The notes beneath the pieces are model-generated. The model did no database searches, had not been told where the DNA came from, and worked only from the letters and a program-made list of their open reading frames with translations. A DNA stretch of 64,000 nt from Trichobilharzia regenti (Eukaryota > Platyhelminthes > Trematoda > Strigeidida > Schistosomatidae), in NCBI GenBank assembly GCA_944472135.2, contig OX235262.1, forward strand, positions 68,634,887-68,698,886. Reading direction: 5' to 3'. The translations under genes and the position numbers were made by a program. Below, piece after piece: positions 1 to 11,089 of this stretch. How positions within the stretch are numbered: position 1 is the stretch's first letter; the number at the start of each line of letters is the position of its first letter.

Positions 1-1129
1 CATTATTTTTATGTAGTTTTCTTTTGCCTGTTTGCTTTCCTATTTGTGCATCAAGTGAAAATCATAGTTACAGTCTTTGCGGATATGCACGTACGCAGAG
101 GTTACTACACACTCTCCACTCCATCTGCTCCACCTCATCCCACCCTCCAACCATCTCTTCGAGGAAATGGAATATTTTCCCTCAGCGCCGAAATAAACAA
201 GTACTGGAGGTAGTATATGTAATATATTCGCAGTAAAAGGAGGGAGGGAAAGACAAAGACGGAGACAGGGAGAGAGAGAGAGAGAAAGAGAGCCATAAGA
301 AATATTATAGCCTGGGAAAATTTTCCTTTTACAGCACATAATCATCATCATCACATTTAACTAGCCTACTACTAACTGATTCCCTACAGCTGTATACAAG
401 AAGACGAAGAGGAGGAGAATTACTAGTAGTTAGTATCTACTTTATTTTGCTCTCCGTTTTTCTTCAATATTTTATTTTATCGGCACAATGTACACACGCG
501 TATATCTCTCTCTATGCATATACCTAATAGGGTAGGATTTTTCTTTTCCCTTGATGAATGAAATAAAGACAGAAGTGGAGGAAGACGAGGACGAAAAAAA
601 AGTTGACTTCATTCAACATTCACATATAGAGAAAATAAAAGCAAGCAAAGATTTAAAAAGAGAGAAAAAAATAGAATGGCAAATCAGTAAATTAGGTCAA
701 AATATATGCCTTTATTTATGTCTTCATCTATCATCATCATCATCATCATAATCATCATCGAAATAGATAAAAATAGATAAAGATATATGATAGGACTAAT
801 TTTTGCACAATTATACCCAATAATGGTCAATTTTGTAAAATATCTAAAATAATTTTTCTTTCTTCATATATGAGAAATTCTTTTTTTGTAATACAAATTT
901 GTGTGCTAGAAGGTAAAAGAGGAATATGAGACAGTTGTAAATTTTTAAAGTACAAATATCTTCAACTAGTCTAACTACCCACTTACTCTACAAAAAACAC
1001 AAAAAGATGTTCCTATTTGTTGTTGTTTGCGTTGTGACTTAATCAAATCCGTAATCTGTACCGTCTACACAGAGTTCGATGTGAATAGTGATCACTAACA
1101 CTATCCTTTAATAACTGAAACCAATTAGA
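1..1129. other. AT-rich non-coding DNA with simple repeats
   Basis: No gene is supported here. A purine-rich GGGA/GAGA tract runs through about 232-296 and a short TCA-type tract lies near 728-752. The small open frames are biased by these tracts and have no recognisable domain. Confidence 0.6.
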
Positions 1130-1880
1130 ACACAATATATGTGATCCGGTTGACACCATAAATGAGGTAACTAAGAAAGTAAGTCTGATTGCATGATTGA
1201 TTGAGATGAGTACTTGTATACGAATGAGAATTAACCAGTAGTGGTTGCTAGCCAGATCGAAGTGACGTAGACGCCAGACAGCAGGGTTCGCTCGTTTCAG
1301 TCCTACCTCTTCACTGGTTCACACAGTTTCACTCAGCGCACAGAGCTGAATCACTCAAAACCATCTGATTTCTGACTAGTTTCTTAGACCAGCTAGCGAT
1401 GCCACATATGAAATGACCGATTCAAAATTCACACACTTCTCGGTGATATTCCGCCACAGACTAATTTGGAAACGGGAATTACTCAGATGATAATATGTCG
1501 TGTGCTTGATACTATTAGTGATAATGAGGGAAATAAAGCATAGTTGCATGGAAGTATATACTACTGATTGACTGAGATGAGTAGCTGTATATAACAATCA
1601 TTAACCAGTAGTATCTGTTAGCCAGGTCAAAGTGATTTAAACACTGAAACGTCGTCTCGCTCGTTTGGATAGAATCTCATCACTAGTGTACCCGGTGCAA
1701 CTCAGCCCGGAGAATCGAATCACTAATTCGCAGTTTCCAAATTGACACATTTCGAGGTGAAAAGTAGTCAGTACAGTTTCCTTTGAAACCCGAAATTATT
1801 TAGATCAAAATACATGTGAACTTCCTTGAAACCATAAATTGTAATTAAGATAACAAGCGTGCATGACTGCTAGTAACTAT
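1130..1880. repeat. Divergent tandem repeat, unit about 310-370 bp
   Basis: Similar blocks recur in the same order: one starts near 1130 (ATATATGTGATCC, then GATTGAGATGAGTA near 1200), the next near 1488 (ATATGTCGTGTGC, then GACTGAGATGAGTA near 1568), and a third partial block near 1805 (ATACATGTGAACTTCC). The motif TTAACCAGTAGT occurs in both main units, followed by a similar TAGCCAGRTC context. The units differ at many positions, so this is old. I do not recognise the family. Confidence 0.55.
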
Positions 1881-2227
1881 GTCGCTGAATCAAATGATGT
1901 AAACATAGTGGCTAAAAGAGTACTATTGAAAGTTAATCGAAGTACTTCTTTGAAATCAGAATAATTAATGCTAATGTGATTCTTCCTAAGCTTACCTAAT
2001 CATTACTTAGAGAATCAAATATGTCACCCTAGAAAGTTACATATCACTAACGTATTTCAAGTAAATTGTTTGCCTGGAATATATCTCAACTGATCATTGT
2101 GTTCCACCATCACTACCAATTAAATCGAACTATCCATTACTAGAATCTTAAATTGCTGATGCTAACGTCATCAACCATTAGAATATAACCAGAACAAAGT
2201 GTATATATGCAGTGGGTCGAATACAGT
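1881..2227. other. Non-coding DNA, nothing recognised
   Basis: AT-rich sequence between the tandem repeat and the first hammerhead-SINE copy. No open frame or repeat copy is recognised. Confidence 0.5.
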
Positions 2228-2680
2228 ATTGATGGATGGAGGGTTTCATCATGAGCTGCCATCAGTTAGAGAACCATTGGAAAACTAGGAGTACTGGACA
2301 GCCGTTTTGTCCTAGTTTGGGACTCTTCAGAAATACGCACCCACACTTCGGAGTTTGAACTCAGGACTTGGTTACAAGGTGAACTCGCAGACCATTAAGC
2401 CACTGGGACCCGATCCAATGGTCAGTCCATGAATTCCAGCCTCTGCCGATCCCCGACATAGCACGACGATTTCGCAATGTCTTCTTCGATGAGTTGCTGC
2501 CTCATCTTCAACCTGCTGTACTCTACTGGTAACAGGTTCCCACTAGAACCCCAGGTCACTGCCTGAATAGGGCCAGTCGCTAGTGAGCATCAGATTAATT
2601 TTCAAGTATTGGTTTTATAGGGATTTTTTGATCGGATGGAGGATTTTATCATGTGCTGACATCAGTTAATAAACAATTTT
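2228..2680 (-). mobile_element. tRNA-derived SINE with hammerhead-like core (family B), partial dimer
   Basis: Read on the minus strand it holds a tRNA-like head (box-B-like AGTTTGAACTCAGG complement near 2357), a hammerhead-like core at about 2286-2345, then a tail ending in a TCATGATGAAACCCTCC-type sequence. Tail sequence (ATCATGWGCTG) occurs at both 2248 and 2648, so the tail is present twice about 400 bp apart, as expected for a partial tandem dimer. Related copies lie at 11.1, 18.4, 23.6 and 36.1 kb. The Smalpha SINEs of Schistosoma mansoni are the closest family I know; assignment to them is inference. Confidence 0.65.
2286..2345 (-). ncRNA. Hammerhead-ribozyme-like motif, probably inactive
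   Basis: On the minus strand the core reads CTGAAGAG followed by GTCCC-loop-AGGAC (stem II) and AAAAC where an active hammerhead has GAAAC. C3, U4, G5, A6, G8 and A9 are kept; G12 is changed to A, which is expected to abolish cleavage. Confidence 0.6.
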
Positions 2681-5641
2681 CCTGACAAAGCATTGTTTTG
2701 TTAATATTACCTCCAATTTACATCTAAGGTATAAATTAATAAATCAACTCTTCACACTACGGACAATTTGAATGCGACAATATGCTCATCACCTGAAGAT
2801 TAGATTAGGAACAAAAAACTTTGGCAGGTAACAAACCAACCAATAACCTATTGATTCAACAAAAATATTCAGACGAAAATATAAATGAATTGAATATACG
2901 AGGAAAAAAGTGAAATGATATTGTGCGCTAAGCCCTCATCAACTGGGACTCGAATAAAGAACAACAAGTAGGGCGTCCAATAATGACGTAGAAGATATCA
3001 TGCGATGGAGGGGGATAAGAAAGCTTGTAGAGCCAACTAAAAAAAGACTACTACAAAGAACTGGTTGAAATAGCAATGTGCTGCTAAACCTCTATGTTCC
3101 ATTTGGTTCATTTATTACACTGTTGTTCAGTTTTATAAACAATAAAGTTCATCACTTTATTTCAAGCCCTAATCATGGATAACACGCACACATACACACA
3201 AATTCACAGACCATTTAACTGTTGACTGACTGAGTTTTTTAAAACTCTACAAACCTGTTGTTTAACTAAAAGCATTTAATTCACAGTATACGTATCGTCT
3301 CAAAGTCAGTCAATTTCAATCGCTTATCCCTACACTACTAACCTAATGCTAAAGGGATAGACACAACACAGATAGTTTATACTCATTCTCGCAAAAATAA
3401 CCAATTGTGACTAAATAAGGGCATATATTTTTCCTAGCTATGAATAACTCTACATTCATTATCTATATATATATATATATAGACAAACTAAACACGATGG
3501 CATATAATAAAAGACCTGAATGATAAGAACAATAATGATAATAAATAATAGTAATAATAATAAATAGACAAAGACACTTGGAAATGTCAATAACACACAC
3601 AAAGAGTATATATACACTTATATTTTAAGTAAACATGAGAAATAAGCTAAATAGGCAGCATAATATAAAAGGGAATTCCAGTGGTACTGATAACAAAAAG
3701 ATATATTTCTCTCCCTCTCTCGGGCGCGCTCTTATGCTAAAAGAGCAAATTCTTATATCTAACAGTTTTAGTTGTGTGTGTGTGTTTTTCTTTTTTTTTG
3801 AAATTATATTTGGTTTTTTTATCTTCTCACTGAAGAACCTCAAAAGTACCACTTGAGAAACATGGAAACAGAGAGAGGAATAATAATAATAAATTGACAA
3901 ACATTTAAAAATTCTCTGTGTGTCTAATTGATATTTTTGATTGAAAATGACTGAAGAGGTGATTCTATGTTAAATTATCTTTGAATAGGATTAATAAAAA
4001 TAGGGAGAGGAAAACAATTCAACCAACACCCTAACCAGAAAATAAAGACTACTAAATATAGATATCTATCTATATAATAATAATTAGAAACAAATATTTT
4101 GTTATTATGAGAGAGAAAAGACAATTAATAACTCATAGCTTAACTACTACTCAGTATAGATCCCAAATGTGTGTGCATGTATAGTAAGTGGTATTTATGT
4201 ATAAAAGACATATGAAAACGTGGGTGAATATGCATAACAAACCTGAAGTCAAGCACATCACTACTCACACACACATACACACATAAATGCACAAACTGAA
4301 GAGCAACAAACTTTTTTTAGAGAACCAGAATTGACACAAGAAATAAATTTGGTCAAAAAGGGTACCCCATAAACGACCTAGTACGGATATGAGTGTAGAG
4401 TAGAATTCACTCCTTTCAAAATCCTCTTATGTGGTAAAGTGTTCATGGTCACTGCCAAATAACTCCTATGCATCGCCTTCATACGGCACAGGTGTAACTG
4501 ACAAAAGTGAAAGGGAGAATGTACACAAGACCCGACTGATGAATATGTAGGTCTACCTAAAACAGCAGGAAAACCCTGAGCTCAAACCTATGGTGAACAT
4601 ACGCTCTAAAATCCGGAAGCATTGAATGGAGTGAAAACCCAACTTTTGGTTACCGGAAACCATAGAAACGAGGCTCCTAGCGCTGCTCCATTACCCAATG
4701 AATCAGACAGACATCAAGCTAAAGGACCAACAAGGGTGGCGGCCCCTTAAGATAACCACCTGCTTCAGTCCGGGCATCCAGACAGTATCCCAACACTCGC
4801 ACAAACTATAAGATTCTATGTGGCGCAGCATCTCTTAGTGTTCACATAATGTATCAAGTTCGTGATTTAACAAGTAATAATAAATCATCAAAACACAAAG
4901 ATTTTTCCAAGTTTTCCGTACAAGAAAATAAAGGACAGGGTAGGATATATAGAAATTTAGCCAATTTTCTCAGACATCACTTCAATGCGCATAGTTTTTC
5001 TTTAAAATATCCATATAAATATTTTTGAAATGATAACTTGAAAGTGTACTTACTACTTTTTTATCCCCTGAAAATTTCTTCCCCCCTCACATGTTCACTT
5101 ATTTTAACAATTTAGTGTTTATATTAATTATTTAGGAAATATTATATTGCTCCATATGACAACACCATTTATAGTAATAACAACTAATTCAAGTCAGTAT
5201 ATGTATATATATATGTGCCAAAACTTCTAGATAAATAATTTAACAAGTCACGAAAATCAAAAACCATAAATTACAAGTAATGTTTATTATCATAGTGAGA
5301 CTACCACTAATACTACTACGACTAGCTAGGGAAAAAAGTTTTGCTTTATCGCAATGAGTTTTAACTTGAGTGTTGAAAAAACCGAGATATGATACGAGAG
5401 AGAATATTCTCTACACTTTAATGCAAATAAATTTTGTTTCATAGATAGAAATCAAATACACACACACTATACACAGTTATGATCAGCTTTCAAAACTGAT
5501 TGCTCAATACTTAGTAGACTGTTCTCTATTCCAATGTGAATACATTACTCCATGTCGATAACGATACGTATTCCTGACTGACTGACTAACTAATATTCTT
5601 CGCTATAGATGGTGTTGGACATCTTTTTCCGGGGTCAATTG
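2681..5641. other. Long non-coding stretch with microsatellites and a GC-richer block
   Basis: TA repeats lie near 3466-3481 and a GT run near 3774-3784. The block at about 4360-4830 is clearly less AT-rich than its surroundings and may be an old repeat, but no second copy is in this window and no protein match is visible. Other open frames here are short and low-complexity. Confidence 0.5.
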
Positions 5642-5780
5642 TATCTCGCGATTTCATTTGTTGTTGCAGCCACTTTGGAATGTGTTCTGTAGCCCTAACA
5701 TGCAGAGGCCGATGGGTCCTCTCTATGTACGTATCTCCACACATACATGTAAATTGATAAACACAGTGGGATGTGACACT
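5642..5780 (-). pseudogene. Penelope-like GIY-YIG endonuclease fragment, left arm of inverted repeat
   Basis: The minus strand encodes a CVYQFTCMCGDTYIERTHR segment, the start of the GIY-YIG endonuclease of Penelope-like elements, followed by LHVRATEHIPKWL. Compared with the right arm at 6182-6320 it is the same sequence in inverted orientation over 139 bp. The glycine of the YIG box is Glu here (TYIER instead of TYIGR), so this arm would be catalytically impaired. It ends exactly where a SINE begins. Confidence 0.7.
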
Positions 5781-5986
5781 AATAAAAATAATAAATAATT
5801 TTTCCTTCACGTTCCCCAGTGGAACATAGGGCTTTGAGCTAGTAGCTTGAAGTTTCTGTAGCAGAGTTTATTTTACAGGATGGGGTTGCTAGCTTCATGC
5901 CCAACCTTTGCTCTTTACCAGAATTATTTCTGGCTTAGAGAGGTAAAGGTGTGCGTCGGCCGGGGATCGAACCCCGGACCATGTGC
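5781..5986 (-). mobile_element. tRNA-derived SINE (family C), 5'-truncated, inserted in hairpin arm
   Basis: The minus strand has a box-B-like GGTTCGATCCCC, then the family body seen again at 8371-8593, 37032-37250 and 61765-62000, and an ATT-rich 3' tail at 5781-5800. It separates two parts of the left inverted-repeat arm that are only 9-10 bp apart in the right arm; those bases (6173-6181) are missing from the left, so insertion went with a small target deletion rather than a duplication. Confidence 0.75.
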
Positions 5987-6172
5987 ATAATGTGAGGGTT
6001 TACAGGACAGCATAGTTCTCGTTTTCTCTATGAAGATAAGTTTAGCTGCATAATAAGTTCTATTAATTGCGGCCTTGAGTCTTTTTCTTTGATTAATAGA
6101 ACCTATTATGCAGCTAAACTTATCTTCATAGAGAAAACGAGAACTATGCTGTCCTGTAAACCCTCACATTAT
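5987..6172. repeat. Near-perfect 81-bp inverted repeat with 24-nt loop
   Basis: Arms 5987-6067 and 6092-6172 are reverse complements with one mismatch by eye. They continue outward into 5642-5780 and 6182-6320 once the SINE is ignored, giving arms of about 220 bp. A transcript would form a long hairpin. Confidence 0.85.
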
Positions 6173-6469
6173 CCGAACGATAGTGTCACATCCCACTGTG
6201 TTTATCAATTTACATGTATGTGTGGAGATACGTACATAGGGAGGACCCATCGGTCTCTGCATGTTAGGGCTACAGAACACATTCCAAAGTGGCTGCAACA
6301 ACAAATGAAATCGCCAGATATAATTAATATTCATTATAGGAAATTTGCACAGAATTACAGCAATTCAATTTACCACACAAAGGTAGAGAAAAGAGAAAAA
6401 AGACATTTAAAAGAACTACAACAGGAAGAAATGTGTGGAGGAAAGAATTGTGATTTGAGAGAAATATGA
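6089..6469 (+). pseudogene. Penelope-like element GIY-YIG endonuclease fragment
   Basis: An open frame of 126 codons. Residues about 18-35 (RTMLSCKPSHYPNDSVTS) resemble the RT-to-endonuclease linker of Penelope-like elements. Residues about 35-70 hold the GIY-YIG core: CVYQFTC, CGDTYIGRTHR, LHVRATEH and PKWL. After KSPDI the sequence becomes Lys/Glu-rich and no longer matches the family, so the C-terminal EAxxI/kPxLC part is lost. The first 28 codons lie in the hairpin arm. No reverse transcriptase is adjacent, so this is a short remnant. In schistosomes such elements are known as Perere-10/Cercyon types; which subfamily this belongs to I cannot say. Confidence 0.7.
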
Positions 6470-7482
6470 GGATCTGAGAGATTAAACAGAATGAATGTAC
6501 CTCAATTGTTGACAATGATTTTAAGTCATATCACCACCCCCAATAGTCTTCAGACATTGGATCTTAGAATCCTGACGACACTAACCAGGCAGTTTAAACC
6601 ACCATACGTGACTGGCTTCAAACCAATTGTCAAATACTGCATTAAATGGATCGCAGATTTTGGTTTGATGGTCACCCATAACGTGTTCCACAATAAATGA
6701 AATAAAAATGATTGTCATAATAGGGTGGGAGGGAGGACCAGAAGTCACACACACTCATGAATGTGGAAAACTGTAATACTTTGCATTATTATATGAAAAA
6801 GTGGGTAGACTATATAGTTAAGCTAACAGTATCACTGATCTTAATACTGAGTCATACGTATTTTCAGCGTCTAGAGTAAGCGAGCTATACAGCTTTTTAG
6901 ACTTCAACTTCGTATTCTTAGTAGACACACATAAAATTGAATGCCATACCATAAACTGATTACATTTCTCAGGCTTCAGTGTATTACATTAATCACCTTA
7001 CAAATAAAATAACATGACTAAACTAGAGCTTGTGCAGTTATGATAACAATCCTGACATCACAATACATATTTGATAAAAACAGACAGTACTTCACATGTT
7101 GTGACGACAAAAGCAATTTAAAACACCTAATCAGTATTATTCTAAGTTCACAGAGTAATATACGTGTAAAACAGACGTACGTTATCACTTCACACTACTT
7201 CACCCTACATATGAAATCTAAATGGCACTTCTCACATGTAAACACAACAAAAGAACATACGTACAATAATTCGCAGTCAGACTGCATTGTGTATCACAGC
7301 ATATTTCTAAAAAGACGAATTTATTATCACTGAGGTGTTATAACTGTATTTGCAATTCCATGGAACGCTAGACGCATTTACAGGCACCCTCTATCAAACA
7401 TACGTTAAGGCATTATGGCATTATACAGAAAATGCTTAAACGCTATAATTAGATGACTTTTAAGTCATATTTGATAAACTAT
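6470..7482. other. Non-coding DNA, nothing recognised
   Basis: Short open frames at 6491-6700 and 7040-7333 have no recognisable domain. No repeat copy was recognised. Confidence 0.45.
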
Positions 7483-7492
7483 TACCTCTTAA

Positions 7493-7593
7493 AATTAGAA
7501 TTAATTAGTGGATAGTGACTAGCAGTGGAATCCAGGATGCGCGTTTCGTCCTATCTGGGACTTGTCATCTGGATGTACCTGCGTAATAAATAA
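7493..7593 (-). mobile_element. 101-bp hammerhead-bearing insertion with 10-bp TSD
   Basis: The insertion is flanked by TACCTCTTAA at 7483-7492 and 7594-7603. On the minus strand it holds GCAGGTACATCC, a degraded hammerhead core, TAGGACGAAACGCG and CCTGGATTCCACTGC, the diagnostic arms of the schistosome Smalpha hammerhead. The catalytic CUGAUGA box has become ATGACAA, so it should not cleave. Confidence 0.75.
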
Positions 7594-7603
7594 TACCTCT
7601 TAA

Positions 7604-8362
7604 GCACAAAAGACTATTGGAATAATACAAGAAAGAAATCACTTCTATCCGACTTAATAGATTTGAAATTATTTTACAAATGATATTAAAAATCAGATAT
7701 CATCACAAATAAGTGAAAATGTAATAACTAATTCGACAGGATATTTATTATGAGAATTGAGCTCCCTTATTAATATGCAACCTACAACTTTCAAGTTCAT
7801 CTGTTTGTTGTAAAGTTACCTTATACATTCCTCAAATAACACAACATAATTCTAGTCTCTCACGGAAGTGTAAAGAAAAATCCAGCAACGGGCTGAATCC
7901 CATGTCACTTACTCGTGTAGTTTATCAAAACAAAAAGAATTAAAGTGTACAACTCATTGCAGCGAAAACTATTTCGCGAATCACTGATATGTGAGTCCAC
8001 ACTTTTAGTGAAATTGAACAATTCTAGATTATTCTAAATCAGTAAATGTATCACAAAACGTCTAAATCTTTAAATGTTCATGATGTTAGTTGAAATATAT
8101 TTTTAGCGAACAAACAAGAAAGCTCACATATCTATCAAACTGTTACTCAACATCTGTTCCTAAAGGTGTACTTTTATTTGAAAGTCATAAAAGTATTCGC
8201 CAAGAAGAAAACAAACATTTCAGCCTAGAGAAAAACTGAATGGACAGAAATGTTGCTCTTTATCATTAATGACAATATCATTATATAATCCTATCCTCAA
8301 TCCACATGAGTATCATTGAAAGAAAAACAGAGGCATAAACAAAAGAAAGTATAACTTAGCAT
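7604..8362. other. Non-coding DNA, nothing recognised
   Basis: AT-rich, no open frame of interest and no repeat copy recognised. Confidence 0.45.
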
Positions 8363-8370
8363 ATGAATAT

Positions 8371-8593
8371 TTTTATTATTCCTTTACGTTCCTAGTGGAA
8401 CAAAAGGCCTCAAGTTTCGATAGCAGTGGTGTCTATTTTTACGGGATGAGGTTGCTAGCCTTATGCCCAGCCCTACCTTCTCTCCTTACCGGTCTTATTA
8501 CTGGCTTAGCGAAATGAGTGCATCGGCAGGGGACCAGATCCCAAACCGCATGCGTGGCCGGCAAGCATTCTACCGCTTGTGCCACCGATACGC
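8371..8593 (-). mobile_element. tRNA-derived SINE (family C) with 8-bp TSD
   Basis: On the minus strand it starts with a tRNA-like head (GGTGGCACAAGCGGTAGAAT as box A, a degraded box B), continues through GCTAAGCCAGTAATAAG and ends in an AATAATAAAAA tail. ATGAATAT flanks it at 8363-8370 and 8594-8601. Near full length compared with the other three copies here. Confidence 0.8.
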
Positions 8594-8601
8594 ATGAATA
8601 T

Positions 8602-9861
8602 AATGCTATCTATATGATTCAACGATAAACTATACTTTAAGCATCACTTCCCCAAAGAAAGCCATCTAAACACTTCGAAATAACTCCGTGTCTAAAAGTT
8701 CATTGACTCAAGGTTAACTTACAATGCTATCTTAAAAAAAAGAAATACAGTACCTATTCATAAGATTCAAATGACAGATATCTCGTAACTGTTAGACAAA
8801 AAAATGGTCTTTTTGAATTGGTCTCTTTGCTACAGATTAAAAACAGTAACTAACGACGGTTTGATATCTGCAGTGACCATAGATAAGTTTCTATCCTACT
8901 GGGTTTATCACCAGGAAAAAAATTTAACAAGGATGTAGGAAATCCATTTGCTGTTAACGAAACATAGTAATCTGCACTACATCAAAGTATCTATATATCC
9001 GTCAGATCATTGACACATAGAGTGCAAGCTTCTTTTATCCTTGAGCTTGGATTGATGAAGAGGACTGTTCCTATGCCTTTCGCATGTCAAATTCTTGTGG
9101 TGGATGGGGGGGGGGGAATAAAGTCAAATCAACAAGGCTGGTGAAATGATCAAAACTTTCATGAGGACAGGTAATGGACGGAAAGAGAATACAAAGGAAA
9201 AATGTAAACTGCAGATATCGAACATCAGTTAGTAGCTCTTTGTTTAGACATCGAAACCGCGTAAACCACCGGTCAAGTATATCACAGGAACTCCATTAAT
9301 TTCAGGAGTATTAAAAAAGAAAGGGTATCAAAAAATATTGGAATGAGAGAAATGATGCGTAAACAAGATTTCTACCGAAAGCGCCTGTGGGAGACTCTAG
9401 CGCACAAAAGATATCATCAAAAAAAATGTGAAAATCATTGAATAAACTATAGTGAAATGACAAAATAATTACTATACTTGTCCAGTATCGTTATTGTTAT
9501 AGAGATGCAATTTAGTAGCTTAGTCAATCTGCTATTAACTACTGGACTATGAGGAACCACTTAGATTCAACCTAGTCCACCCTAAACAGTTCATTTATAA
9601 AAGTAGCTTTTACACTTGATTTGTAACTGGCAACTTTATACACAAACTTGGAATATGGTATTACTGTTCATAATATGCTGAGCCACATAACCCAATTAGT
9701 TAGAATTACGTTGGTTATCAAATGAGCTTAATACTTCTTGGAGTAAATACTGCAATACTGTAGATTAAGAACAATCTAAAGGAATGGTAACAGTCTAAAA
9801 GTTTAAATAAATCAAAAATCCAACTAACTAACTAAAACGTTCTCACAACAGATCGACTTAC
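8602..9861. other. Non-coding DNA, probably intron or flank
   Basis: No coding segment recognised. A short G run lies at about 9107-9116. Confidence 0.45.
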
Positions 9862-10274
9862 AAAAGCAGACATTGTAGGTGAATACCATATCTGAACAGA
9901 ATTATCTCGAAGACAGTTATCCTTATCTTCACCAACATCATTCATATTATTATTATTATTATCATCGTCATCATTATCAGAAAATGAAAATAACTTCTCT
10001 GATGGATAATCAATAGAAAATGAACAATCAGTATAGGAGACTCCTGGGGGGACATCAATTAAATCCAATAAATCCATACCATGCTTCGTATATGCAGTAG
10101 TAGTAGAAGTATTAGTAACTGCTGGTGATATACAGTGATTAGGTGATGCATTGGTTGAATGATACGAAAATGATATTTGTTGATTAGGTAAAGAAGTTGT
10201 TGATGAATTATTTATTCCATTATAACAAAAACAAGAGAAATATGGTGAAGTGAATAGCTGACTTTCACAAGAAT
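9862..10274 (-). CDS. Candidate internal exon, Ser/Asn-rich host protein
   Basis: The minus strand is open throughout. It is preceded by a strong acceptor (TTTTTCTCTTCAG just above 10274) and followed by a donor (TTT then GTAAGT at 9861 and below). The 137-residue product begins DSCESQLFTSPYF, is rich in Ser, Asn, Thr and Tyr, has an acidic stretch with Asp and Asn runs near the end, and closes with QIWYSPTMSAF. The block begins in phase 1 and ends in phase 0. The phase-1 end of the candidate exon at 24161-24326 would join it in frame. Runs of Asn and Asp like this are common in disordered parts of flatworm transcription factors and kinases, but no domain identifies the protein. An alternative is a first exon starting at the ATG near 10303. 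Confidence 0.55.
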
Positions 10275-11089
10275 CTGAAGAGAAAAATTGTTGTTCTCCA
10301 TGCATTTTTTGAAGAAGAAAAATTGAGACGAAGTCACATACAAGTAAAACACTGGAGTATGACAATTAAAGGTGAGTCAGTGAACATGATAATGATGAAA
10401 CTTTATAGAGAACTTGAACACCTCATAAATACGCGCCCCACACACACACAAACAGGATAGAGGACATTAAAATAAATAAAGATAAAACAAGGAAAGCTAC
10501 TTCGATAGGATAATCCAACATTTTTTCAAATAACATGAATACGTAAGTGTGTAGGTATGTAGAAACAGAAAACAACAAACTGAAAAGATTGTGAAAGGGA
10601 GGATATCTTAGCTAATTATCATTTACTATTAGCTATTTCACTTGTGTGGCAGCACAACCCACAGTCAATTAGACAATCCAATTGTCCTACTTAGCTAATG
10701 TGCAGCAGCATATCAGTCAGTACAACAATCATTTTCCATCGAAGTGAACAAAGATAAACACTAAATGAAGAAATAATCATATGCAGCAAGTACAACAAAC
10801 AACATATAAACCCTATTTGAAACTATGGAATATAATAGGAATTATATGATTGGAGAATATTTAACACACGAATCAGAAGAGATCTTAGTGCGTAGTAACT
10901 AAATGTACAGGCAATAGAAGTTACTGAAACTGAACTGATGAATGTAGTGATCAAAACTCGAAAATAACTTCTACAGTAACTACCTATGCTTGTCTTAAAA
11001 CTGTTTAGTAAATCAATCTAGTGAAAATAAATGTAACATCAGTGAAGCGAATTTCATGGTTACGAGATGATCGCACACTAGAGACATAT
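10275..11089. other. Probable intron sequence
   Basis: Lies upstream (minus strand) of the candidate exon. Contains a CA-rich run at about 10440-10452 and no recognised coding sequence. Confidence 0.4.

Noticed and set aside
3625..3900. Overlapping plus and minus ORFs rich in Phe, Lys and Ile
   Set aside because: Produced by A/T runs and a GT microsatellite; no conserved motif.
4518..4560. CTGATGA followed by a TAGGT/ACCTA hairpin and AAAC, resembling a hammerhead core
   Set aside because: The stem does not start right after the CUGAUGA box, G12 is missing, no stem III or stem I arms are evident, and the flanks do not match the hammerhead repeats elsewhere in the window.
5941..5985. Possible tRNA gene (box B GGTTCGATCCCC) and similar sites at 8.5, 11.5, 15.6, 37.1, 45.1, 61.9 and 63.4 kb
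   Set aside because: Each is followed by a shared non-tRNA body and tail or lies in a truncated copy, and acceptor stems do not pair. They are SINE heads, not tRNA genes.
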